From NCBI GenBank assembly GCA_963210315.1, contig OY723280.1:2232001-2296000 (forward strand): a DNA stretch of 64,000 nucleotides. The letters are read 5' to 3'. Position numbers and translations under genes: made by a program. Source of the stretch: Rhynchopus euleeides (lineage: Eukaryota > Euglenozoa > Diplonemea > Diplonemida > Diplonemidae). Every line of letters begins with the position of its first letter. The first letter of the stretch is position 1. Positions 42,677 to 54,700 of the stretch are shown here, in pieces. A model generated the notes under the pieces. That model was not told the DNA's origin, did no database searches, and worked only from the letters and a program-made list of their open reading frames with translations.

Positions 42677-44592
42677 GCTGTGGGTATTCAGATTCATGAA
42701 AACCTGGAGCTGTGGGTATTCAGATTCTTGAAAACCTGTAGCTGTGGGTATTCAGATTCTTGAAAACCTGTAGCTGTGGGTATTCAGATTCTTGAAAACC
42801 TGTAGCTGTGGGTATTCAGATTCTTGAAAACCTGGAGCTGTGGGTATTCAGATTCTTGAAAACCTGTAGCTGTGGGTATTCAGATTCTTGAAAACCTGGA
42901 GCTGTGGGTATTCAGATTCTTGAAAACCTGTAGCTGTGGGTATTCATATTCATGAAAACCTGGAGCTGTGGGTATTCAGAGTTTTGAAAACCTGGAGCTG
43001 TGGGTATTCATATTCATGAAAGCCTGGAGCTGTGGGTATTCAGAGTCTTGAAAACCTGGAGCTGTGGTTATTCAGATTCATGAAAACCTGGAGCTGTGGT
43101 TATTCAGATTCTTGAAAACCTGGAGCTGTGGGTATTCAGATTCATGAAAACCTGGAGGTGTGGGTATTCAGATTCTTGAAAACCTGTAGCTGTGGGTATT
43201 CAGATTCATGAAAACCTGGAGCTGTGGGTATTCAGATTCTTGAAAACCTGTAGCTGTGGGTATTCAGATTCATGAAAACCTGGAGCTGTGGGTATTCAGA
43301 TTCTTGAAAACCTGTAGCTGTGGGTATTCAGATTCATGAAAACCTGTAGCTGTGGGTATTCATATTCATGAAAACCTGGAGCTGTGGGTATTCAGATTCT
43401 TGAAAAACTGTAGCTGTGGGTATTCAGATTCTTGAAAACCTGTAGCTGTGGGTATTGAGATTCTTGAAAACCTGTAGCTGTGGGTATTCATATTCATGAA
43501 AACCTGGAGCTGTGGGTATTCAGATTCTTGAAAACCTGTAGCTGTGGGTATTCAGATTCTTGAAAACCTGTAGCTGTGGGTATTCATATTCATGAAAACC
43601 TGGAGCTGTGGGTATTCAGATTCTTGAAAACCTGTAGCTGTGGGTATGCAGATTCTTGAAAACCTGTAGCTGTGGGTATTCAGATTCATGAAAACCTGGA
43701 GGTGTGGGTATTCAGATTCTTGAAAACCTGTAGCTGTGGGTATTCAGATTCATGAAAACCTGGAGCTGTGGGTATTCAGATTCTTGAAAACCTGTAGCTG
43801 TGGGTATTCAGATTCATGAAAACCTGGAGCTGTGGGTATTCAGATTCTTGAAAACCTGGAGCTGTGGGTATTCAGATTCATGAAAACCTGGAGCTGTGGG
43901 TATTCAGATTCTTGAAAACCTGTAGCTGTGGGTATGCAGATTCTTGAAAACCTGTAGCTGTGGGTATTCAGATTCATGAAAACCTGGAGGTGTGGGTATT
44001 CAGATTCTTGAAAACCTGTAGCTGTGGGTATTCAGATTCATGAAAACCTGGAGCTGTGGGTATTCAGATTCTTGAAAACCTGTAGCTGTGGGTATTCAGA
44101 TTCATGAAAACCTGGAGCTGTGGGTATTCAGATTCTTGAAAACCTGTAGCTGTGGGTATTCAGATTCATGAAAACCTGGAGCTGTGGGTATTCAGATTCT
44201 TGAAAACCTGTAGCTGTGGGTATTCAGATTCATGAAAACCTGTAGCTGTGGGTATTCATATTCATGAAAACCTGGAGCTGTGGGTATTCAGATTCTTGAA
44301 AAACTGTAGCTGTGGGTATTCAGATTCTTGAAAACCTGTAGCTGTGGGTATTCAGATTCTTGAAAACCTGTAGCTGTGGGTATTCATATTCATGAAAACC
44401 TGGAGCTGTGGGTATTCAGATTCTTGAAAACCTGTAGCTGTGGGTATTCAGATTCTTGAAAACCTGTAGCTGTGGGTATTCATATTCATGAAAACCTGGA
44501 GCTGTGGGTATTCAGATTCTTGAAAACCTGTAGCTGTGGGTATGCAGATTCTTGAAAACCTGTAGCTGTGGGTATTCAGATTCATGAAAACC
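42677..44592 (+). repeat. 32-bp satellite, block III (about 60 copies)
   Basis: Same monomer and orientation. From about 43.7 kb the TTCATGAA/GGAG and TTCTTGAA/GTAG monomer types often alternate strictly, giving a 64-bp dimer pattern. Confidence 0.97.
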
Positions 44593-45764
44593 CCCTCTAG
44601 TGCCTCCAGGTCCTGGGCACGACCTTAAACTACCTAAGACCTAGGGAAGTCGTAAAACTCAACCCCACACCCCGAGGGCTCCCCCAGGCTGGTCCGCCTG
44701 GGCAACGGGGTCCCAGTGCATAGCACGGAGCACTGGGACAAAAGAGGGTCCGCCTTTTTCCGTCAACTCTGACATGGGGAGGGACAGCTGGAGCCACTGG
44801 CGGGGTGCTGTGTTGACTTCAGGGGGCTCCCAACGTGCTTCGGCACACCGGGTTCTTGGCCTGCGGCGGCATGGTAGTCGGTCAGAGAGGCCAGCGCTTG
44901 GTCGGGGACTACTCAGAGAGGGCGTGTGCGGACTTCAGGGGGCTCCCAACGTGCATCTGCACACCGGGTTCTTGGCCTGCGGACGTAGATTGCCTAAAGG
45001 TTTAGAAACCGGCCGAGCCCGTGGGGGTGACGAACGTACTGCCGGCCCGGGATTGTCAAGGTTCTTTCCCCAGATGGCTCACCAGTACCACCAAACCACA
45101 CGGAGAGCAAAACCGCCGGGGAGGGGGTGGGGGAAGGTGGGAAGGGCGGCATGCCGAACTACAGCAAGGATGGCCAACAATGCGATCACTGCAAACAAGG
45201 CATGGGACACAAGAGGGAAAAAAAAAAAAAAAAAAAAAAAAACCAAGGTCCTGGGTAAGACGTTAAACTGCCTGGGGGGGCCGTCCCCGGACCATGACGG
45301 GTGCCTGCACCAGGAGTCTAGCACGGCCGTGGTCCAGGGCATGACCGAAAACTGCTTGGGTACCGAGGCTCCCCAGACCAGGAAGGGTGGAGACACCTGG
45401 AGTCTAAATAGTCACACCACGTCAGGCCAGACCTTCGCATTGCACTCCGCGAAGACTGCCACACAGCCGCGGGGCAGGTGTGCAGCCTGTGGAAAACCTC
45501 GTACAGAAAAGGGTCGGCGACCGCCCGCCCCCAGTCTGAGAGGCATCAGCCGAATCTCGGTGGAGGCGGGCACAAAACAAAAGGGAGAGTCGTCACTGTG
45601 CATATCAGCACGGTCCCGCCCTCTGTGCCAGACCAACACACCACCAAAGGAAAAGAGGAAGAGGCGACGTAAGGCAATGCCTCCGTGCGGCCAGGAGAAC
45701 ACGAAATAGCGACCCCCTCAACGGGGAATGCTACGAGCACGGCCAAAAATCGTTCAAATCGTTC
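44593..45764 (+). mobile_element. Unidentified poly-A-linked element, copy 2 (single 619-bp unit)
   Basis: The same element as 39730-42676 in the opposite direction, with one unit only and a 25-base A-run (45218-45242). It ends at the identical ATCGTTCAAATCGTTC and is flanked by a short duplication, AAAACC (44587-44592 and 45765-45770). Its first 16 bases, before GGTCCTGGGCACGAC, are not in copy 1. A 311-codon frame crosses the whole copy (44774-45709), but only because of the A-run length, and its composition is not convincing protein. GGTCCTGGG-type openings recur three times inside (about 44608, 45247 and, diverged, 45332). Confidence 0.75.
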
Positions 45765-48700
45765 AAAACCTGGAGGTGTGGGTATTCAGATTCTTGAAAA
45801 CCTGTAGCTGTGGGTATTCAGATTCATGAAAACCTGGAGCTGTGGGTATTCAGATTCTTGAAAACCTGTAGCTGTGGGTATTCAGATTCATGAAAACCTG
45901 GAGCTGTGGGTATTCAGATTCTTGAAAACCTGTAGCTGTGGGTATTCAGATTCATGAAAACCTGGAGCTGTGGGTATTCAGATTCTTGAAAACCTGTAGC
46001 TGTGGGTATTCAGATTCATGAAAACCTGTAGCTGTGGGTATTCATATTCATGAAAACCTGGAGCTGTGGGTATTCAGATTCTTGAAAACCTGTAGCTGTG
46101 GGTATTCAGATTCTTGAAAACCTGTAGCTGTGGGTATTCAGATTCTTGAAAACCTGTAGCTGTGGGTATTCATATTCATGAAAACCTGGAGCTGTGGGTA
46201 TTCAGATTCTTGAAAACCTGGAGCTGTGGGTATTCAGATTCATGAAAACCTGGAGCTGTGGGTATTCAGATTCTTGAAAACCTGTAGCTGTGGGTATTCA
46301 GATTCATGAAAACCTGGAGCTGTGGGTATTCAGATTCATGAAAACCTGGAGCTGTGGGTATTCAGATTCTTGAAAACCTGCAGCTGTGGGTATTCAGATT
46401 CTTGAAAACCTGTAGCTGTGGGTATTCAGATTCATGAAAACCTGGAGCTGTGGGTATTCACATTCTTGAAAACCTGTAGCTGTGGGTATTCAGATTCATG
46501 AAAGCCTGGAGCTGTGGGTATTCAGAGTCTTGAAAACCTGGAGCTGTGGTTATTCAGATTCATGAAAACCTGGAGCTGTGGGTATTCAGATTCTTGAAAA
46601 CCTGGAGCTGTGGGTATTCAGATTCATTAAAACCTGGAGCTGTGGGTATTCAGATTCTTGAAAACCTGTAGCTGTGGGTATTCAGATTCATGAAAACCTG
46701 GAGCTGTGGGTATTCAGATTCATGAAAACCTGGAGCTGTGGGTATTCAGATTCTTGAAAACCTGTAGCTGTGGGTATTCAGATTCTTGAAAACCTGGAGC
46801 TGTGGGTATTCAGATTCATGAAAACCTGGAGCTGTGGGTATTCAGATTCTTGAAAACCTGTAGCTGTGGGTATTCAGATTCATGAAAACCTGGAGCTGTG
46901 GGTATTCAGATTCATGAAAACCTGGAGCTGTGGGTATTCAGATTCTTGAAAACCTGTAGCTGTGGGTATTCAGATTCTTGAAAACCTGTAGCTGTGGGTA
47001 TTCAGATTCATGAAAACCTGGAGCTGTGGGTATTCACATTCTTGAAAACCTGTAGCTGTGGGTATTCAGATTCATGAAAGCCTGGAGCTGTGGGTATTCA
47101 GAGTCTTGAAAACCTGGAGCTGTGGTTATTCAGATTCTTGAAAACCTGGAGCTGTGGGTATTCAGATTCTTGAAAACCTGGAGCTGTGGGTATTCAGATT
47201 CATTAAAACCTGGAGCTGTGGGTATTCAGATTCTTGAAAACCTGTAGCTGTGGGTATTCAGATTCTTGAAAACCTGTAGCTGTGGGTATTCAGATTCATG
47301 AAAACCTGGAGCTGTGGGTATTCAGATTCTTGAAAACCTGTAGCTGTGGGTATTCAGATTCTTGAAAACCTGTAGCTGTGGGTATTCAGATTCTTGAAAA
47401 CCTGTAGCTGTGGGTATTCAGATTCATGAAAACCTGGAGCTGTGGGTATTCAGATTCTTGAAAACCTGTAGCTGTGGGTATTCAGATTCTTGAAAACCTG
47501 TAGCTGTGGGTATTCAGATTCATGAAAACCTGTAGCTGTGGGTATTCAGATTCTTGAAAACCTGTAGCTGTGGGTATTCAGATTCATGAAAACCTGTAGC
47601 TGTGGGTATTCAGATTCTTGAAAACCTGGAGCTGTGGGTATTCAGATTCATGAAAACCTGGAGCTGTGGGTATTCAGATTCATGAAAACCTGGAGCTGTG
47701 GGTATTCAGATTCTTGAAAACCTGTAGCTGTGGGTATTCAGATTCTTGAAAACCTGTAGCTGTGGGTATTCAGATTCATGAAAACCTGGAGCTGTGGGTA
47801 TTCAGATTCTTGAAAACCTGTAGCTGTGGGTATTCATATTCATGAAAACCTGGAGCTGTGGGTATTCAGATTCTTGAAAACCTGTAGCTGTGGGTATTCA
47901 TATTCATGAAAACTTGGAGCTGTGGGTATTCAGATTCTTGAAAACCTGTAGCTGTGGGTATTCAGATTCTTGGAAACCTGTAGCTGTGGGTATTCAGATT
48001 CATGAAAACCTGGAGCTGTGGGTATTCAGATTCTTGAAAACCTGTAGCTGTGGGTATTCAGATTCTTGAAAACCTGTAGCTGTGGGTATTCAGATTCATG
48101 AAAACCTGGAGCTGTGGGTATTCAGATTCTTGAAAACCTGTAGCTGTGGGTATTCAGATTCTTGAAAACCTGTAGCTGTGGGTATTCAGATTCATGAAAA
48201 CCTGGAGCTGTGGGTATTCAGATTCATGAAAACCTGGAGCTGTGGGTATTCAGATTCATGAAAACCTGGAGCTGTGGGTATTCAGATTCTTGAAAACCTG
48301 TAGCTGTGGGTATTCAGATTCTTGAAAACCTGTAGCTGTGGGTATTCAGATTCTTGAAAACCTGTAGCTGTGGGTATTCAGATTCATGAAAACCTGGAGC
48401 TGTGGGTATTCAGATTCATGAAAACCTGGAGCTGTGGGTATTCAGATTCATGAAAACCTGGAGCTGTGGGTATTCAGATTCTTGAAAACCTGTAGCTGTG
48501 GGTATTCAGATTCTTGAAAACCTGTAGCTGTGGGTATTCAGATTCTTGAAAACCTGTAGCTGTGGGTATTCATATTCATGAAAACCTGGAGCTGTGGGTA
48601 TTCAGATTCATGAAAACCTGGAGCTGTGGGTATTCAGATTCATGAAAACCTGGAGCTGTGGGTATTCAGATTCATGAAAACCTGGAGCTGTGGGTATTCA

Positions 48701-51700
48701 GATTCTTGAAAACCTGTAGCTGTGGGTATTCAGATTCTTGAAAACCTGTAGCTGTGGGTATTCAGATTCATGAAAACCTGGAGCTGTGGGTATTCAGATT
48801 CATGAAAACCTGGAGCTGTGGGTATTCAGATTCTTGAAAACCTGTAGCTGTGGGTATTCAGATTCTTGAAAACCTGTAGCTGTGGGTATTCAGATTCATG
48901 AAAACCTGGAGCTGTGGGTATTCAGATTCTTGAAAACCTGGAGCTGTGGGTATTCAGATTCATGAAAATCTGTAGCTGTGGGTATTCAGATTCATGAAAA
49001 CCTGGAGCTGTGGGTATTCAGATTCTTGAAAACCTGTAGCTGTGGGTATTCAGATTCTTGAAAACCTGTAGCTGTGGGTATTCAGATTCATGAAAACCTG
49101 GAGCTGTGGGTATTCAGATTCTTGAAAACCTGTAGCTGTGGGTATTCAGATTCTTGAAAACCTGGAGCTGTGGGTATTCAGATTCATGAAAATCTGTAGC
49201 TGTGGGTATTCAGATTCATGAAAACCTGGAGCTGTGGGTATTCAGATTCTTGAAAACCTGTAGCTGTGGGTATTCAGATTCTTGAAAACCTGTAGCTGTG
49301 GGTATTCAGAGTCATGAAAACCTGGAGCTGTGGGTATTCAGATTCTTGAAAACCTGTAGCTGTGGGTATTCAGATTCTTGAAAACCTGTAGCTGTGGGTA
49401 TTCATATTCATGAAAACCTGGAGCTGTGGGTATTCAGATTCTTGAAAACCTGTAGCTGTGGGTATTCATATTCATGAAAACCTGGAGCTGTGGGTATTCA
49501 GATTCATGAAAACCTGGAGCTGTGGGTATTCAGATTCTTGAAAACCTGTAGCTGTGGGTATTCAGATTCTTGAAAACCTGTAGCTGTGGGTATTCAGATT
49601 CTTGAAAACCTGGAGCTGTGGGTATTCAGATTCATGAAAACCTGGAGCTGTGGGTATTCAGATTCTTGAAAACCTGTAGCTGTGGGTATTCAGACTCTTG
49701 AAAACCTGTAGCTGTGGGTATTCAGATTCATGAAAACCTGGAGCTGTGGGTATTCAGATTCTTGAAAACCTGTCGCTGTGGGTATTCAGATTCTTGAAAA
49801 CCTGTAGCTGTGGGTATTCAGATTCATGAAAACCTGGAGCTGTGGGTATTCAGATTCTTGAAAACCTGTAGCTGTGGGTATTCATATTCATGAAACCCTG
49901 GAGCTGTCGGTATTCAGATTCTTGAAAACCTGTAGCTGTGGGTATTCAGACTCTTGAAAACCTGTAGCTGTGGGTATTCAGATTCATGAAAACCTGGAGC
50001 TGTGGGTATTCAGATTCTTGAAAACCTGTCGCTGTGGGTATTCAGATTCTTGAAAACCTGTAGCTGTGGGTATTCAGATTCATGCAAGCCTGGAGCTGTG
50101 GGTATTCAGAGTCTTGAAAACCTGGAGCTGTGGTTATTCAGATTCATGAAAACCTGGAGCTGTGGGTATTCAGATTCATGAAAACCTGGAGCTGTGGGTA
50201 TTCAGATTCATGAAAACCTGTAGCTGTGGGTATTCAGATTCTTGAAAACCTGTAGCTGTGGGTATTCAGATTCATGAAAACCTGGAGCTGTGGGTATTCA
50301 GATTCATGAAAACCTGGAGCTGTGGGTATTCAGATTCATGAAAACCTGGAGCTGTGGGTATTCAGATTCTTGAAAAGCTGTAGCTGTGGGTATTCAGATT
50401 CTTGAAAACCTGGAGCTGTGGGTATTCAGATTCATGAAAACCTGGAGCTGTGGGTATTCAGATTCTTGAAAACCTGTAGCTGTGGGTATTCAGATTCATG
50501 AAAGCCTGGAGCTGTGGGTATTCAGAGTCTTGAAAACCTGGAGCTGTGGTTATTGAGATTCATGAAAACCTGGAGCTGTGGGTATTCAGATTCTTGAAAA
50601 CCCGGAGCTGTGGGTATTCAGATTCATGAAAACCTGGAGCTGTGGGTATTCAGATTCTTGAAAACCTGTAGCTGTGGGTATTCAGATTCTTGAAAACCTG
50701 TAGCTGTGGGTATTCAGATTCTTGAAAACCTGTAGCTGTGGGTATTCAGATTCTTGAAAACCCGGAGCTGTGGGTATTCAGATTCATGAAAACCTGGAGC
50801 TGTGGGTATTCAGATTCTTGAAAACCTGTAGCTGTGGGTATTCAGATTCTTGAAAACCTGTAGCTGTGGGTATTCAGATTCATGAAAACCTGGAGCTGTG
50901 GGTATTCAGATTCATGAAAACCTGGAGCTGTGGGTATTCAGATTCATGAAAACCTGGAGCTGTGGGTATTCAGATTCTTGAAAACCTGTAGCTGTGGGTA
51001 TTCAGATTCTTGAAAACCTGTAGCTGTGGGTATTCAGATTCTTGAAAACCTGGAGCTGTGGGTATTCAGATTCATGAAAACCTGGAGCTGTGGGTATTCA
51101 GATTCTTGAAAACCTGTAGCTGTGGGTATTCAGACTCTTGAAAACCTGTAGCTGTGGGTATTCAGATTCATGAAAACCTGGAGCTGTGGGTATTCAGATT
51201 CTTGAAAACCTGTCGCTGTGGGTATTCAGATTCTTGAAAACCTGTAGCTGTGGGTATTCAGATTCATGAAAACCTGGAGCTGTGGGTATTCAGATTCTTG
51301 AAAACCTGTAGCTGTGGGTATTCATATTCATGAAAACCTGGAGCTGTCGGTATTCAGATTCTTGAAAACCTGTAGCTGTGGCTATTCAGATTCATGAAAA
51401 CCTGGAGCTGTGGGTATTCAGATTCTTGAAAACCTGTAGCTGTGGGTATTCATATTCATGAAAACCTGGAGCTGTGGGTATTCAGATTCTTGAAAACCTG
51501 TAGCTGTGGGTATTCAGATTCATGAAAGCCTGGAGCTGTGGGTATTCAGATTCTTGAAAACCTGTAGCTGTGGGTATTCAGATTCATGAAAACCTGGAGC
51601 TGTGGGTATTCAGATTCTTGAAAACCTGTAGCTGTGGGTATTCAGATTCATGAAAGCCTGGAGCTGTGGGTATTCAGAGTCTTGAAAACCTGGAGCTGTG

Positions 51701-54700
51701 GTTATTCAGATTCATGAAAACCTGGAGCTGTGGGTATTCAGATTCATGAAAACCTGGAGCTGTGGGTATTCAGATTCATGAAAACCTGTAGCTGTGGGTA
51801 TTCAGATTCTTGAAAACCTGTAGCTGTGGGTATTCAGATTCATGAAAACCTGGAGCTGTGGGTATTCAGATTCATGAAAACCTGGAGCTGTGGGTATTCA
51901 GATTCATGAAAACCTGGAGCTGTGGGTATTCAGATTCTTGAAAAGCTGTAGCTGTGGGTATTCAGATTCTTGAAAACCTGGAGCTGTGGGTATTCAGATT
52001 CATGAAAACCTGGAGCTGTGGGTATTCAGATTCTTGAAAACCTGTAGCTGTGGGTATTCAGATTCATGAAAGCCTGGAGCTGTGGGTATTCAGAGTCTTG
52101 AAAACCTGGAGCTGTGGTTATTCAGATTCATGAAAACCTGGAGCTGTGGGTATTCAGATTCTTGAAAACCCGGAGCTGTGGGTATTCAGATTCATGAAAA
52201 CCTGGAGCTGTGGGTATTCAGATTCTTGAAAACCTGTAGCTGTGGGTATTCAGATTCTTGAAAACCTGTAGCTGTGGGTATTCAGATTCTTGAAAACCTG
52301 TAGCTGTGGGTATTCAGATTCTTGAGAACCTGTAGCTGTGGGTATTCAGATTCATGAAAACCTGGAGCTGTGGGTATTCAGATTCTTGAAAACCTGTAGC
52401 TGTGGGTATTCAGATTCTTGAAAACCTGTAGCTGTGGGTATTCAGATTCATGAAAACCTGGAGCTGTGGGTATTCAGATTCATGAAAACCTGGAGCTGTG
52501 GGTATTCAGATTCATGAAAACCTGGAGCTGTGGGTATTCAGATTCATGAAAACCTGGAGCTGTGGGTATTCAGATTCATGAAAACCTGGAGCTGTGGGTA
52601 TTCAGATTCTTGAAAACCTGTAGCTGTGGGTATTCAGATTCATGAAAACCTGGAGCTGTGGGTATTCAGATTCATGAAAACCTGGAGCTGTGGGTATTCA
52701 GATTCATTAAAACCTGGAGCTGTGGGTATTCAGATTCATGAAAACCTGGAGCTGTGGGTATTCAGATTCTTGAAAACCTGTAGCTGTGGGTATTCAGATT
52801 CATGAAAACCTGGAGCTGTGGGTATTCAGATTCTTGAAAACCTGTAGCTGTGGGTATTCAGATTCTTGAAAACCTGTAGCTGTGGGTATTCAGATTCATG
52901 AAAACCTGGAGCTGTGGGTATTCAGATTCTTGAAAACCTGTAGCTGTGGGTATTCAGATTCTTGAAAACCTGTAGCTGTGGGTATTCAGATTCTTGAAAA
53001 CCTGTAGCTGTGGGTATTCAGATTCATGAAAACCTGGAGCTGTGGGTATTCAGATTCTTGAAACCCTGTAGCTGTGGGTATTCAGATTCTTGAAAACCTG
53101 TAGCTGTGGGTATTCAGATTCATGAAAACCTGGAGCTGTGGGTATTCAGATTCATGAAAACCTGGAGCTGTGGGTATTCAGATTCATGAAAACCTGGAGC
53201 TGTGGGTATTCAGATTCTTGAAAACCTGTAGCTGTGGGTATTCATATTCATGAAAACCTGAAGCTGTGGGTATTCAGATTCTTGAAAACCTGTAGCTGTG
53301 GGTATTCAGATTCTTGAAAACCTGTAGCTGTGGGTATTCAGATTCATGAAAACCTGTAGCTGTGGGTATTCAGATTCATGAAAACCTGGAGCTGTGGGTA
53401 TTCAGATTCATTAAAACCTGGAGCTGTGGGTATTCAGATTCTTGAAAACCTGTAGCTGTGGGTATTCATATTCATGAAAACCTGGAGCTGTGGGTATTCA
53501 GATTCTTGAAAACCTGTAGCTGTGGGTATTCAGATTCTTGAAAACATGTAGCTGTGGGTATTCAGATTCATGAAAACCTGGAGCTGTGGGTATTCAGATT
53601 CCTGAAAACCTGGAGCTGTGGGTATTCAGATTCTTGAAAACCTGTAGCTGTGGGTATTCAGATTCATGAAAACCTGGAGCTGTGGGTATTCAGATTCTTG
53701 AAAACCTGTAGCTGTGGGTATTCAGATTCTTGAAAACCTGTAGCTGTGGGTATTCAGATTCATGAAAACCCGGAGCTGTGGGTATTCAGATTCTTGAAAA
53801 CCTGTAGCTGTGGGTATTCATATTCATGAAAACCTGGAGCTGTGGGTATTCAGATTCATGAAAACCTGGAGCTGTGGGTATTCAGATTCATGAAAACCTG
53901 GAGCTGTGGGTATTCAGATTCATGAAAACCTGGAGCTGTGGGTATTCAGATTCTTGAAAACCTGTAGCTGTGGGTATTCAGATTCTTGAAAACCTGTAGC
54001 TGTGGGTATTCAGATTCATGAAAACCTGGAGCTGTGGGTATTCAGATTCATGAAAACCTGGAGCTGTGGGTATTCAGATTCTTGAAAACCTGTAGCTGTG
54101 GGTATTCAGATTCTTGAAAACCTGTAGCTGTGGGTATTCAGATTCATGAAAACCTGGAGCTGTGGGTATTCAGATTCTTGAAAACCTGTAGCTGTGGGTA
54201 TTCAGATTCTTGAAAACCTGGAGCTGTGGGTATTCAGATTCATGAAAACCTGTAGCTGTGGGTATTCAGATTCATGAAAACCTGGAGCTGTGGGTATTCA
54301 GATTCTTGAAAACCTGTAGCTGTGGGTATTCAGATTCTTGAAAACCTGTAGCTGTGGGTATTCAGATTCATGAAAACCTGTAGCTGTGGGTATTCAGATT
54401 CTTGAAAACCTGGAGCTGTGGGTATTCAGATTCATGAAAACCTGGAGCTGTGGGTATTCAGATTCATGAAAACCTGGAGCTGTGGGTATTCAGATTCTTG
54501 AAAACCTGTAGCTGTGGGTATTCAGATTCTTGAAAACCTGTAGCTGTGGGTATTCAGATTCATGAAAACCTGGAGCTGTGGGTATTCAGATTCTTGAAAA
54601 CCTGTAGCTGTGGGTATTCATATTCATGAAAACCTGGAGCTGTGGGTATTCAGATTCATGAAAACCTGGAGCTGTGGGTATTCAGATTCTTGAAAACCTG

